64,000 bases of DNA from Temnothorax longispinosus (GCF_030848805.1 NC_092363.1:4836001-4900000), one strand, 5' to 3'. Shown: positions 37,901-52,232, numbered from the stretch's first letter. Made by a program: numbers and translations. Notes: generated from the sequence alone by a model not told the origin.

Positions 37901-40900
37901 ATATGTGTGCGAGCGTAACATTATGCAAATTAGAGCCATTGTCATACCGCGAGTTTAAAAGCATGAGCGCGAGTAAATTCTCCGCTTTAATTGAACACAT
38001 CCTCCGGTGCAAAGTGCGTGCATTTTTCTCACGATCTTTCATACAAAATTTTCGGGCCGTTCGTTAACGGCTCGAAATCACTTGCCAATTATTAGGTAGC
38101 TTTAGAAATGCTTAAATTTCTCAGACGCTTAATTTCAGAAACTCATCGTTTCCTACCGGAAGAGTCCTTCCTCGAAAATCGTTGTCCATTGCCGTTTCTA
38201 GATTATTTTCCTAATTTAATTAGAGTTAATTGTCCCGAATCGATCGTAACTGCGTCGTTCCGGCCTCATCGCGTATATAAATATAATCATCGCCCGCGGC
38301 GCGTCGTTTATCAACGATTCCACGTCTATCACGTACGCCATTGATGGTCATTATTCTGCTCAATAATGCATATCCATATGCTCGCACGCACACATCCGCG
38401 TTACGTCAAAGAGCGGTGACGCGCTCTCTTTCTCTCTCACGAAAAACACCAAGACCTTCACGAGAAAACGAGCGCGTTCCTTCTTTGCGTGTGTATGTGT
38501 TTTTTTTTCCGTGCGTTCCATGCTTCATTTATCAGTTCGCTGGTACGAGCGGGTGCTCCAATGGCCTTATCATGAATTATTTCGTGACCCGAATTCAGCA
38601 TTGTGTGTGTCCGCGGACTCTCCCTCTCTCCATCTCCCTCGCTCCTTCTCTCCGCCTTTTTCGCGCTCTCTCCTTCTTTCTATCGTATCCGGTGGTCTAA
38701 CGGTTAATAGCGAGCTATATGTATACAATTTGCATGTATATGTGCGTGCGCGCGTGACAAAACAATACGTGCAGTCGAGGAGTTTTCATGCTTTGGCCCA
38801 ACGAAAACGCGAGGCGCTCGTCGTACGCCATGCGTGTGTGGGCGACATCAAGATTGGGCGTTATCACGAGCCAACCACAGATGATCGTATCTCGCTCACC
38901 CCCTCGCCCTTCGCCTCTCCGCCTTTTCTGCGCATCGACCTACTGAGAGCGCGTACGTGCAATCGTTGCAATCGTTACGACACCGATGATAAGCCCGTTT
39001 TCGCATGGCATAACTCGTTTCGATTTCCTGATTAGCTATATAATGCGCGTTTAAATATAAAACTGTTATCCAACAGCTGCGAAATAAATTACGTACAAAT
39101 ATATATAGCGGTTATTTTAATGACGTTACTGCAAATAACAAATCTTATCATCAAATTTTCATATTCCGTATAATTCCACGAATCCAACACTCGGGTTTTT
39201 CAGGAACTGACTATAATTAGTCCATGAATTTTGTGAATTTTGATATTGTATTGTTCTTCGAGACTGTAATCGCTCTACCGGATCTAGGCGAAGATTACTG
39301 TTCAGTGTTCAATACATGGAATTTGCTCTGTCCCCTCGATGACTATACGATAACTATACGAACATTATTGTCACGCGGAATGAGATACGCTTATTTGTCG
39401 AATAAATGATCGCCGCTACGAAAGGGCAGATAATAATTTCGTGCAATCTACGGAGTAATCGAACAATTTTAGGCCGTAGTTAGGACAGGCGGCCTCTAAT
39501 TCGGGTTACTGCGATTCTACCGCATACTACCGCCCCCGATCAATACGAATGTGGGGATGTCTGTCATGTCGTTTTCTGGCCGCACTCCTGCCAAACACTA
39601 CGTTACATATTCGTGAATGTCGATCGTAGATTTAAGCGCGTGAATATTCATTTTTTTTCTATCAATTTTTGAGTAAATATTAAATCTAAAATTCGCGATT
39701 TTTCGCCGTCTATCCTTTTTATGTCTTTAGAAGAATCGTGACAACTTTAGGAAGCCTATTGGGCACGCGTGAAACGGACATTTTCTTCTAAGATAATTTG
39801 CAGCGAGCGTAGAACGGCCGACTCATGCTCTTCTAACTCTCTTTCTAAAACACCGCGCCTGGCCATGACACACATAGCAGCCAGCCTTTCGCATCCTCTC
39901 TCGGGAACGTCCAAACAACCTAAACCCATAACTCACGAGGGATCTGCTGCCTTGTCTTCGGAGGGAACCCGCTATTTTCTCACGTCTCGAAAATAGCTAC
40001 TTTTATCGTCGTGCACAAAGGGCCGGCTGATCGACTCGATCTGAGTTTGCATCGCGAATAAAAATGAAAATCTATTTAAGTCCAAGATTTGAGCAAACCA
40101 GAAATAGAAAAAAATTAGAAAGAATAGAATTGGAATTACTCCGTTATTCCGTTAGTGATAACGGCGCGTGCGGAATAATATATTCACCGATACACGAGTT
40201 GACTAATCCGTGTTGCGAGTTGCGGGCATAAAAATAGAACGTGCATTTAATTTTACCGTTCCAACGTTATGACGTAACAGAATCGACATTGGCTGCGTAG
40301 GAAGGAAAGCTGGTGCACGACTTTCGACGCATTGCCGCAATGTAACGGACGAAGGTTCTCGCATTCCTCTTGTGCAACGATTTTCGGCGCTGGAAGGTCT
40401 CGTGACGGCGTGACAGTAGAATGCCGCGGCAAGGCTAAATTACGTCTAATCGCTTCTAAGAATCTGCCAGCCGAATGAGCGGCTTCTTTTTTAAATGGCA
40501 TATGTAATGGCAACTCGCGTGCATGCGAGAGTGTTGAAAAATTATTCGATGTAACCATAGTAATAATCATCGATTGAATTTAAATACGAAAAGTTTACAA
40601 ATATTTTTTAAATTTTGCAAAAAATAATTAAATATCAAAAAATTATTTATACCCACAAATATTGTATATATAGTCTCGCGATATATATTTGATAAGAAAT
40701 ACTGGAACTTCTGACACATGACACATTTCCGGAGTTAACAAATAGCTTTCCGTGAGGATAAAAAACATATCTAAGAGTATATCCCTCCAGTTATATTGGC
40801 GATAGCGATTTCTATATAATCTCGTATTTTCTCGCAATCATTGATAAATGTTTGCCTCCATCGAGCAAATCCTCCGTGCTTTCCACGGGCGATGTGAAAT

Positions 40901-43900
40901 CATCATCCATCCAAACGTCGCCGCAGGCACGTCGCGCGTCGCCGCGAAGGCGCACGTGGAATTAATACTCGGAAATGACGAATTAATGTTTAAGCGAGTC
41001 GCCGCTTGCATGAGCTTCCTCGCCGTAGTTCGTTGCACGCCTGACTGAAACTTTTACGAGGCACGCGCGCGAAATTGCAGAAGGGTTGCGAGGTCTTCCT
41101 GCAAGGAGAGTTAGAATAAAAGGAGCAGACGGGGAGGGAGGGAGCAAAAGGAGAAATAATCGGCCGAGGGAAGACGAGGGCCGGCCGGCCGGCCGGCGCG
41201 GCGACGACATGCACCTGTGTGTGAACCCGCACGTGTCCGATGCAACTGCACTACCCCTATCCTCCCCCCTCCCTCCCTCGCATGAGGTTTCATTCATAAT
41301 TCAACGGGGCGAATTAGACGAGCGAGGGACGCGAGTTCTCTCGCGTGTCTCGTCGTCTCCGTTGCATGAAGGGCATAGGTAGCGAGAGAGCGAATTAAGC
41401 AACATTGAGCATTCTCCTCTTCGACAGAATGAATTGAGCGAGAGACACGTTAGCCGCCCCCCCCCCCCCTCCGAGAAGACGCTTTCACTTTCCGCGTCAT
41501 TTCGTACGTCGATCAGCTATTTCTCCATTTTTTTTTACTGCTTACAAACGGTCACCGGGCTCTCGCCCGGTAATTGGTGTGCCATAACTGCGCAAGTAAT
41601 GAATTCACGATAGCAGAAGCATAAATAAGCGACTATAATGTCGTTGCAAGCGTTGCAGAACAATCGAGGACTGGGAGAATGAAATGATAATGATTTTTGT
41701 TCCGAGCGAGACACTTTATCGAACGTCATCGTACCATCGAGCGCGTATGTCTTTCGCATCGAATAAATTTGATTAATGATTCTTATGGCACAATCATACA
41801 AAACTCAGAAATTTCTTTTAAATAAAATAAAATAAAATTTTTCTTTCAAACATAAAATAATCACGCGATATATTGAGCAATATTGATCAGCCATTTCATA
41901 AAGCTCGTACTCGTAATAGAAAGTCGAGAGAGCATTCTGGAAGCAGCATTCTGGAATTTAAGAGAAAGTACTGTGTATGTTAGAGAAAGAAAACGTAAAA
42001 GAAAAATTAAGTACAATCTGACGATGCTTTTGTGGGATGCTTTCGAAGTCTTTTCGTGTGGCTTTATTTCACTGATCTTATGCAACTTTCATTTGCCGAT
42101 ATACGATCGTTTTTCAGCAATAAATGCAATCAGCGGCAAGATCAAACGTCAAATGACTTACAAAAGGAATATAGAGTAGTTGTATTTTCTTCAAATAATC
42201 GAAGTATTATTTCGAAAGATAATTTCACCAGAGGTTTTTATCTTCGACGGTTAAACACTTTTTATGCCGAATCATTAATTTATACGTGTCTAATATAAAC
42301 AGCAAATCTAACTACAGCACGTACGAGAAGATTAAGATGCCGTTTCGCGGGCAGAGAGTAATAAAAAGTGATTCTAATTCGAGACCGCTTGAGAAGATTC
42401 CATAAAATTCAAATCTACGGACACGGGAGGTCCCTCGCAAGTCGGTTTTTTTTTCTTTCGCCAAATAACTTGCGCAATAGCACCGCGAGACGTCGTATAA
42501 ATTCTATGCCGAGGCTCAGTGATATATCCGAACAGCGAAGCGAAGTTTCTAACGACTTTTCGTACAGGATCTAACAAAAAGTAATGCTTTAACGGTGGAC
42601 TCTTGGTGAGCATAACTGTACTCCCGATAGAATAACTCAACAATGCGGCGGTCACGATTTTTCTCATCGCGCGGCCACGGTTCTCTCACCGCATTCCTTC
42701 GCACACGACTAGAGCTTCAAAGAGCTCTGGCTACACTTGCAACGGTCACACCTACATTAGCGCAATAGAGTGTACCCCACTTTTCAATAGAGTTTCACCC
42801 TACTTTTCTTTATAATATGCCCTTTCAGAGATTCGCGTCTCTGCGTCTGTGTGATCCACATGCTTTTTGAATAATTTAAGAGCGGCAATAAAATCCTCTT
42901 GTTCCAATGTCATCTCGCATTCATGACGTAATAATCTGGCGTAATAATCTGATTTTTTTTTTACGACACGTTTTGAGTATCTTTGAGAATCTCCGAGTAA
43001 GCTGAAAGTGCAAAGGAAGGCTTTCGAGACGACCGCATGGGCGCCTCGAACTTTAGTACATTAATAAATAGCTTCTCCGCCTATCAGCGGACTTCTTTCA
43101 CTCTTCCTTGAGCACGTTTAACATGCACGGATCGCCTCCCCCGTCCTTCCCGTTTCTTTGCCCGTTCTCCTCTACGGGCTTAATGTCAATAACCGTTGCA
43201 TTAGTTGACGCTTCGTTACTTTCTTTGCGGCGGGCGAGCGAGCGGGCGATTAAAAATGGTCGGGGTGTCATCCGCGGTGGCACACGGTCGCCGCGACGCC
43301 GACGTTAATACCGACGTCCACACACGTTGGTGTTGGTGGCCGGCGTCCGTCGCGCCTGTTTCACGTGGCGTCGTCGTAGCGTCACGCTCGGTGATTTGCT
43401 CGTCGGAGCAAAAGATGTTCCCAGTGGCTGCACCGTCGCCTGCATCCTCTTTGTACACTTTGTTCACACCGTGAAGGCAAGTCGTAAGGCATCATCTCGT
43501 CCCGGGGCACGGACGGGGAGGCCCACGGGTAAATCCACGTACGTTCACGTACGGCGTCGTCGCTCTCTAGCTCTTTCTGCACGTTAGAGCGTCGCCGAAG
43601 CGGAGACTGACGTACACGTGGACGAAAAAAGATCTACACGAAAACCGTTCCGAAAACCGTCGTATTTTATCTCTCGGCTATGAATTCTTTGACCAGTCTG
43701 GAATCGATTTTCCTTCCCTCTTTGAAAATTAAGAAATTGCATGAGAAGAAAGATTTTTATTCGTTTTAAATCCGTTAAAAAAAATTCGTTAGGGGGAACA
43801 TGGGATAGTTTGGGAGAGCGTCAGACGGCGCCTTACGGCGCGCATAGCGAGCTTCTTTTTTTACGATGCACCGTTTTATCTCTCGCCGAGAGATGACTCG

Positions 43901-46900
43901 GGGAGAAGCGGTAGGAGAAATGGTACAAGCATGAGAGGAACGCGGCAGTTGCAACATCCGTGGTCAGGCCCCACGTGCAGCCGATGATGCAACGTCCATG
44001 CATTTTGTAACTCCGGAGCCAGAAGGCCTTCCTTCTTCTTGCCCGGCATATTGGACCAGATAAAGTCTATCGGATCGAAAGCGCTTCTGTCAGAGCGTTG
44101 GGCAATATATAAATTGCCCAATTATATTCTGGCCTGCCGGCCAAACAGCGTGCACAAAAACTAATTTTCGCATAGTACGTGCGAAGAAATTTGTCATTCG
44201 CACTCATGTATATTTTGGCGATGAATCAAAATACACGTGGTACGAAAGCGCTCGCGCGCACGAGGTTCAACAAACCTGCAAGGTTTTACTCGAATGGTGC
44301 CCGTTCACTTGTTACATCATCCTTGATTTCACGCGTCAATAGACTTATCTGTTACCGGCCAAGGTTTTTGGAATCTGACGTTCCCTGTCAACATGTCGAA
44401 TCGATGGTTCGCGAATAACTTATTGGAATTATCGCGCGAGCTGGGTAAAATAATTTCGCGCGTAAGCGCTAAGCTGCGCGTGTATCATTTCATTACGTTC
44501 AACCGAATCGGATTTCGGCCAATTAAAGTCGCAATCACGCCGCTCGTGTTAAGTACGGACAATATGTCTCGCGATGCAAAAACAATGGATGGCACTCACC
44601 GCCGCCGACAGTAGAGACAGTGCTGGCCTTGTGGATCTTCATGTTCCACATAGCGGGCGTGGTGGGCGCGGCGGGGCTCTGATCGGGAGTCGGCGGATGA
44701 GCCGCCGGCATCGGCACCATCGTCGGGCCCAGCTGTGCCCCGTGCGGCAGATGATCCGAGTTCGGCCTATACGAACCCGCGTCAAACCTTCGTGCGGGAA
44801 AAATCTCGTCATCCCGCTTCGACAATCTTTCCGCCAACTTCTCCGTTCTCTCCCGATCGGCCAACTCCACTGGCTCCTGTTTTATTCGAAGATCTGCGAA
44901 CACGAGACCAAGATCTACGTCTGCGGGACTGATCGGCGACGGGATCTTTCGACCGATTTTTACGATCGGTTTCATCGTTGTAGGTCAATCTCACCTTCGG
45001 CAACGCTTTCCTTGAGATCACAGTTGCTGCGTTCCTCGGACCGCGCCCGTTCCAGCTGCTGTTCCAGTTCCGTGGGCGTATGTGGCGCGGTGTGGGGATG
45101 CAAAGAAGTTTCGGAGGGATAGGTAAACGGTTGGTAGAGGTGGTTCTCCAGCAAGTGTGGTTGCGGGGCGGACGCTGGCCGAAAAGCAGCGCCGTCACGC
45201 AACACGCTCGCTCTTCGCTCGCTATCGATGTCGCTCGGCGACCTAAAAATACGTCGTCACAGCTCACAGAATCTTATTATGCGAGTGAATTGGCAAGAAC
45301 ACGTAACACGGCGTGACTATTTGGTAAACACGTAAATTGCTAAACGAGTAATACGGTAAAGAGGAAGCGCGAAGGAAATCGAATCCGGAAATTGACATGG
45401 CGTAATGTGGGGCGAGTGAAAGAATGTCCAAGACATTCTTCATATGATAAAGCTCATTGCAAAATTACATGCTTTTAATTCATGTAATATTCCGACTAAG
45501 ATGGAAATCCGAAAAAATTCTAAAAATAGTTGCTTCATCAAAATAATCGTTTCTTCATCACGAATAATTTATCGCTTTGCCGTTCGCGCGAATTATTGTT
45601 ACATATGTCATCGGCAATAAAACGTAGAAAGGCCGCTTCGGCAGTAAAACGTGGAAAGGCCGCTTGCGGCCGTCGCGCTTCCCGTAAAAGTGCTTCGCGC
45701 CTCGGCGAAAGGTCCTTACCTCATCAGCCTCTTCGGCGGACTCTCGAAATAGTGAGACGTGGAGTAAGCCCCGCTAGGCACGGGGTACTCCGGGGCGGGC
45801 GACGGCACCGGTGTGTAAGTCCTCTTCATGATATTCCTGACCATGGTGGCTTCGCCCGCCTCGCTTATATCGCTCATATCACCGACGCCGCCACCGCCGC
45901 CCCCGTTGCCGATGGTACCACCGACGCTACCGCTGCCGACGCTACCCCCGACGCTACCCCCGACGCTACCGCCGCCTTCGCCACTTCCGCCGCCTTCGCC
46001 GCTTCCGCCGCCCCCGCCTCGGCCGCTACTCTCTGCGTCCGCAGAGGTGTTGGTACTCTCCGCGGCGTGCCTCTGCGCCACCGCCAGCTTCTCGTGCTCG
46101 ATGATCGACAAACCCTTTACCTGGATTTAGGGAGACAATTATAGACAAATGAATATATTTTAGGAATATGTTGTAAGAAAATATCAGAAGGGTATAACGA
46201 TGCAAAAAAATATCATGAGCGCTAAAATAATTTAAGAGAAAGCGTTATTTAACAAGTGCGCATAAGTATTATGGATTATGTTAATGAACATCCGCGTAAC
46301 TGACGTCAGCGGTAATTTTGCTCAGTGTATATTTATTAATCAAACAAAATCGCGCCTTTTTTTCAGTAAATATTTGAAAATATTGAATCGAAGCACGCGA
46401 TACAGAGCTCAATGGGCGACAACGCATTTTCGAGGAGAGCTTGACAAATGATTTGACTCCTCTCGGAGCTTCCACGACACAAATTGACACGCAGAGACTT
46501 TAGCCAGGCGCGTTTCAGAGCCGTGTCGGGCGCCGCGCCACGTGTACAATTATTCGGGGAACATTATTTAAGGTCATTATTTACGGAAAAAGAGACAGGC
46601 ACGTACTTGAAGGCATTCAGCTGCCTTGAGGAAGGAGCTGAGGGATTCCTGGGACACATGTACCTCTCCACGGTACATGAATTCGAGGAGGGACGCCATA
46701 TTGTGGGCACTCGTCCCATCGAGAATAACGATCAATCCCGCGGGAGAAGGCGGCATTCCTTCGAAGAGCTCCTGAAAGTGCTTGCTGCATGCTGCGAGGA
46801 TTAACCTGTGCGCCTTGAACGTAACTCCTGAAACACAAATAGGATGCATCGTCTTCAAAATATAATCAATATAAGCGAATTACAGACACGTACTGTACGA

Positions 46901-49900
46901 CCAAACAAAGTTGTTATCAAAAGAAAACGTTCGACGAGTCAAAAACAATCAGTGGATCGTCCATTTTCTCTCTCTAAGTTCTATTAGTATCGCAAGATTA
47001 GCATGCCGAGAATTTTTCGGTGCACGCACAAGACGCTCTCGAGCCTTTTCTTTCTCACGACTTACAATGTAAACGGGCATCATCGCGCGGCGGACGAGCG
47101 CGGGAATTTCAGCGCGCAAAGGAAGCCGGTGACCGACGAACCCTTTTTTTTTCAACCGGCCCACCATTTCCCTCTCTACGACATAAAGGAACCGAAGCCT
47201 AGCACGCCTGACGTCGATGCCCTTTCTCGCAGCCCGTTGCGTATGTAGGTCATCTTCGGACACGATCTTCCGTAATTCGTAATTCACGCGCGCAAGTATA
47301 ATATAATGCGCGTTCGCCAACGCGCGGGCGTGTAATGTGACACGGGCGACCATTGCATGTAAAGCGAGGTAGTATCCAGGAACGACTGCGCGTAAAAAGG
47401 AAGGGAAAAAAACCGTGGCCGTAACCGACCGTTGAAGCCTCCGCGATGTAACTAAACATCCCAGAAAAAATATCTTTAAAAGAAACCCTCTTTGCATTAA
47501 TGTTTATGTAGCTTGATCTGAAACATCGATATGATTTATTCAAATCTCTTTGAGGCCGATTTAATTTTAGACAAAAATTAGCTGCATACATGAATGTATA
47601 TATGTTTTCGGTTATCGGTAGCTATTCGCGTCCGCGCGTTACTTCTTTCCGCGCCTCATTATTTCCGTGACGATTCCGTGCGAATCAGGTGAAACGGGAC
47701 ATTTCGTGAAAGAGCTTCGTTGCGTTTAGACGGATGTGGGAAGAAGCCTCATCGGCGGCGCTCCTCCTAGGCACTATAGGAATAAGGAAATCAAGTGCGA
47801 GAGGAGAAAGGAGGAAGGTGACGAGGGCACGACCAGGTGGTTCAAAGCACCTGTCTTTCCGAGTAGCTCTCCCGGTACACAAAGTGTATCCAACTCTTTG
47901 AGCCTCCTCTCAGCGCGGGATCATATTTCCGTGTGCTCCCCGTTGAGCGCAATTTCAAACCTCTTATCCGACGAATATTGGATTTACCGCGTATCCGACA
48001 GTGCAGAGTAGCAGAGCTTAGATTCAACGACTCTGTGCGATGACTCGCGTTCACCCGCGGTGCTCGTCGGAATACGTATTCGCGTCGTCAACTTGTCTCG
48101 TGTATAATAATGACAGTGTCTCTTTGCCTACAAATATCTTATTTCGAGTGACAATTCTCTGCACACAGAAAAAGAAGACGTGTCAAATCAAAACTTATAT
48201 ACTCAAATTAATTATTCATTGTTTTGTATATACACAACAATCTATAATCTTATAAGAATTTCAACTTTTTTTCTTGGTTGAACTATATAAAATGACATCA
48301 TTTAAGCAAGTTTTCTCCACTTAACGCATTATAATCTTATTTCTAGATTTCGATGTTGAAACTAAAGATATTTTCAAATCAAGAATATTCTTTTTTTTCT
48401 GTGCACTATCGCGTTATTTTAGTCGCTGTATATTAATAATCTTGCTGCTTATAAGTTGCCTAATATAAGATAGCCGCATTAATGTTTATGTAGCTTGATC
48501 TGAAACATCGATATGATTTATTCATATCCCTTTGAGGCCGATTTAATTTTAGACAAAAATTAGCTGCATACATGAATGTATATATGTTTTCGGTTATCGG
48601 TAGCTATTCGCGCGTCACAGATATTTGGGCCAGATATATAGCTTATTATTCGCTATGCAAGGGCCAACGGCCGAATTGCGTGTACCTGTGTGTGGGCGTT
48701 TCGCGATTGTCGGCTTACTCCATCGCCTATGTCGACATTCATAGGTGGAATCCGGATATACGGGCACGATATGCCGTACGCGTAACGAGAGCGAGAGAAA
48801 TAAACGCGAAAGAGATTCTCCCACTTCGTCGGATTAAGAATAACAAATTTGTAGTTTCGCGAGAATTCAAAAATTCGTCGTATCGCGGAGAGATGTGCAC
48901 GATTCCCTGCGGGGGCCCGTACATCCGCAAAGTACGTTCCGAGACGCGCGTGGAACGGCCGGACGGCAGCGCAGTTCGCCGGCACACTTGTGGAAATAAT
49001 GAAATATGCAGAACTCATCGGCGTATGTTAGTCCCGGGACTATTAATAAATTCTGTAATGCGTCGCGTCGCGTCGCGTCGCGTGATAGCAGGCCCACGAG
49101 AGATGCTTCTCACGCCGCACATGCGTTGTTGTTCCCGTTATCGGGCCGCATGCAGAAATACACGCGCGACATGTTGCAAAGAATTTCGGCGCGGGCCGTT
49201 ACGTAACGTCGCGCACGCGAAGATCGAAGCTTGGAGGACGTGTTTACGACACGGCCGCATAACGCCGCGCCGTCATCGACTCGTCGAGCGAGCGAGAGCA
49301 CGGCTGTTACTGAATGAGCGAGTAGAGATAACGTGCACGAGCACTCTCGGCTCGGTCGCGCGTATCTATTTAGATATTTTTCATAGTCGGGGACTATATT
49401 TGGGAAGTGAACAACAACGCCGTCATAGCGAAGGTTACCGATAATAAGCGATAGTTTGCCTTGACACGGCGCGGCGCCATGCGCCACAACGGTGCAAAAG
49501 AAGAGTCTGAAGAGTTGCCATTTATAATGTTTCTTATGCAATACGTAAGACATTTCTATAAAAACAATGGAATGGATAATGGTTATTCGTATTTAAGTGT
49601 TATTAGATCTTATTGGATATATCTGTACGTTTTATCTATAATAAAACCATTGCCTTTCTAATATTACCATCCGCACTATTTATACACTGCCTACGTTAAT
49701 CGAGATTGCAAATATTGCCATTTCGATGGGATTACGTGAGGGTTTAATAATGAGGATTGCCGGCGGCGTGACTACCGGCTCACGAAACTTGCAAATAAAA
49801 CGTGCGTAGTTACGTAACAGTGCAATGCACTCTTCGCGGGCAATCTATTCATATTCCAAGGCCAGCCGGTAGAGCTCTTTGGGAGTTAGGGTTTTCGGCG

Positions 49901-52195
49901 AAGCCTCTTACGACGGTCATCGTTCCCCTACTACGCAATAATAATTCGGAGCCTCGTGTACGTGCACCGTGACCGAATGCGTGTAATACATAACGTGAGT
50001 GAAGCCCGGCAATTACGGCTTAACTCAATGTCAATCGCGATGTCAGCGACCGATAATGTCTGAAAATAAGTTACCGCGATATTTATCAAAAGACAGCTTC
50101 AGAAAAATGAACTTAATACTATAGGGGAGGGAGGGATCAAATTCCTCCTCCCTCTCCCTAGGACTAACTCGGCATAACAAATATAATAAATGTGAAGCGT
50201 CGTCTAAAATGGCGGCAGGAGTATACAGTAAGACGTAACGAGTAAATTATTGACTAATGGGATTTTTACAATTCAAGAATAATCGACTGTGGTTGGTCAA
50301 TAGTTTACTGCTTACATCTTACCGCATACTCCTGCTGCCATTGTAGACGACGCTTAACGTCATATATAGAAGAGATTTCTAATCTTGGATAAAATGGGGA
50401 TTCTCTCGGCATCGATTGACTTTTCGCATCAAAAAAAGATTATATTACGAGCAACAAGTCCTCTCGATCGCACGATCGGGTCGAAAAATCACAGAGCGCA
50501 AAGTTCCGTCTCCGCGATTGCCACGGGATATCGATAGCGCGGTGCGCTCGCGCTCCAAATTTCGCGAGCAGATAAGAGCGGTTGTCGATTTGATTAGAGC
50601 AGAGACAAAAACTCTAATATAGAGGAAGGCGGCCAAGGGAAGGGAACGGCGGTCAATGCCCCGTCAAGGTCGACAATGCAGAGTGTGCTAGCGAGCTAAG
50701 CGAGCGAATATATATGTTTTGCCGTATCGGCTCGGCTCGGCTCGGCTCAGCTCGTTTCAGCTTCGCCCGTACGAAAAATTGACAGGCCAATCGTGGTTGA
50801 AGCTTCCTCTAGGCCCGGCCAATGGCCGCGTGAGACCAAGGCCGTCTTCTTCGCACATAGCCCAAGTTCGGTGCACACAGCACGGCGAAAAGCGGTGCCG
50901 AGAGAAAAAAAAAAGATATGGGGGACTATGAGGGATCCGCGAGGGGGAGAGAAGGGACCGCGCGCACCACACACGCATCGCGGCGAACGGGCAAGAAACG
51001 ACACGTGGAGAGACGACCGTGAATCTCGAGGTTGCCCCCGCGATAAATCGGCGAGTACGCGTGTTGTGTACGTGTGTATATGTATGGCGTTTGACATATA
51101 CGCGCGTCCCGAGCGTAGGAAGAGCGCTGGGGACGCGGAAAATAGACGCCCGCCGGCTTTGTCCGTGAATGTTAAATCACGCGCGGCTCTTCTCCCAGCA
51201 GTCCCAGCTTCTCTCTCTCTCTCGCGACTCGAAACTTTGGACACTGCGCCGTGCGCGCGCAATCTTTGTTCTACGAAAATTCATGCGAGAGAGGATCCGA
51301 TTTCGTGAGAAATCGTCACCGGAAGAAAGGCGCATGAGAACGCATCCTAATTCAGTATACCAAGGATTCTTTCAAAGAATATACCATTCAATTAACTTAA
51401 AAGATAATGAAACACATTCTTTTCTCAATTAAGATATTATCTTCTGAAGTAATCGTCTTCCGAATGTAAAATGTAACTATATTGGATAATTATATGTTCG
51501 CCTTCTTTGCCGATGCGATTTTCGACGAGGTTGTACCGCGGAAGATGATACTTGGCGAGGAGCGCATCGTGCGGAACACGAATGGCGAATAATACTATAC
51601 ACATATATACGCACACGAGCGTCGAGTACAAAGCGCTTCTAATTCCGGTCATTCGTCTAATTCACGGTCATGAGCATTCGCTCGCGCATCGCACGCACAT
51701 CCGTCGCCCGAGCGTGTAAATGCGTTGCGTAATATTCGCCGATGTCGTTGACCCATTTTCGATGAACGATTTCGAGTTCGATCCGGGGGATTTATCAGCG
51801 CGCGTGCCCGCAAACTTCTTACGCACGACTCGCGTAATGTATGCATATTCGTTTCTCACGTCGCCTGATGTTATTACAACCGCCGCGAGAGCGTTATCGC
51901 GCGCGGAGCATCGATTCCTTTCGATTCCGCGCCTCTCTCGGCGTCGCGCCGCCTCGGCCCTCTTCCGCGAAAATTAACGCAGACCCGCAAGCCTCTAATA
52001 AGTCTAATAATCTGATAAGCCGCCACGATGCTATCGTGAAGTTGTCGCGATTTCGTAACTCTGCGCTCACCTTGTAATACTAACGAACAACTAGGCCTTG
52101 ACGTCGCACCTCCATGCGTCTAACGTTGTTGACTTTTCCCTGCGGATTGGCTCGAATGCGATTAAAGTGTGACGTCGTGACGAAATACAGGCACG

Positions 52196-52232
<37 letters not shown>

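Larger units (their letters stand above)
30258..44599 (-). other. chinmo: chinmo intron 5 (14.3 kb) between the linker and zinc-finger exons
   Basis: No further exon recognised. Open frames of up to about 190 codons at 32429-32998 and 34111-34677 sit over GA/CT-rich or CpG-rich sequence and look like chance. It holds microsatellites at 30751-30796 and 34904-34940, CpG-rich blocks at 32450-33850 and 35850-36200, a GGCC run near 41182-41200 and AT-rich segments between. CpG-rich blocks could be enhancers or an internal promoter. An alternative 3'-terminal exon, giving a form without zinc fingers, could be missed. Confidence 0.55.
45243..46606 (-). other. chinmo: chinmo short introns flanking exon 3
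   Basis: Introns 45243-45719 (477 bp) and 46121-46606 (486 bp) lie on either side of exon 3. Both have clear GT-AG ends. I see no further feature in them; the plus-strand frame at 45530-46144 is the shadow of exon 3. Confidence 0.75.

Noticed and set aside
38684..38712. tRNA A-box-like GGTGGTCTAACGGTTA
   Set aside because: No B box or cloverleaf follows. A similar match near 52261 fails for the same reason.
43876..44121. 81-codon minus-strand frame as a possible alternative chinmo exon
   Set aside because: No zinc-finger or linker similarity and no acceptor in matching phase was convincing.
45530..46144. 204-codon plus-strand frame rich in Ala/Thr/Asp
   Set aside because: It is the antisense shadow of the Gly-coding chinmo exon 3.
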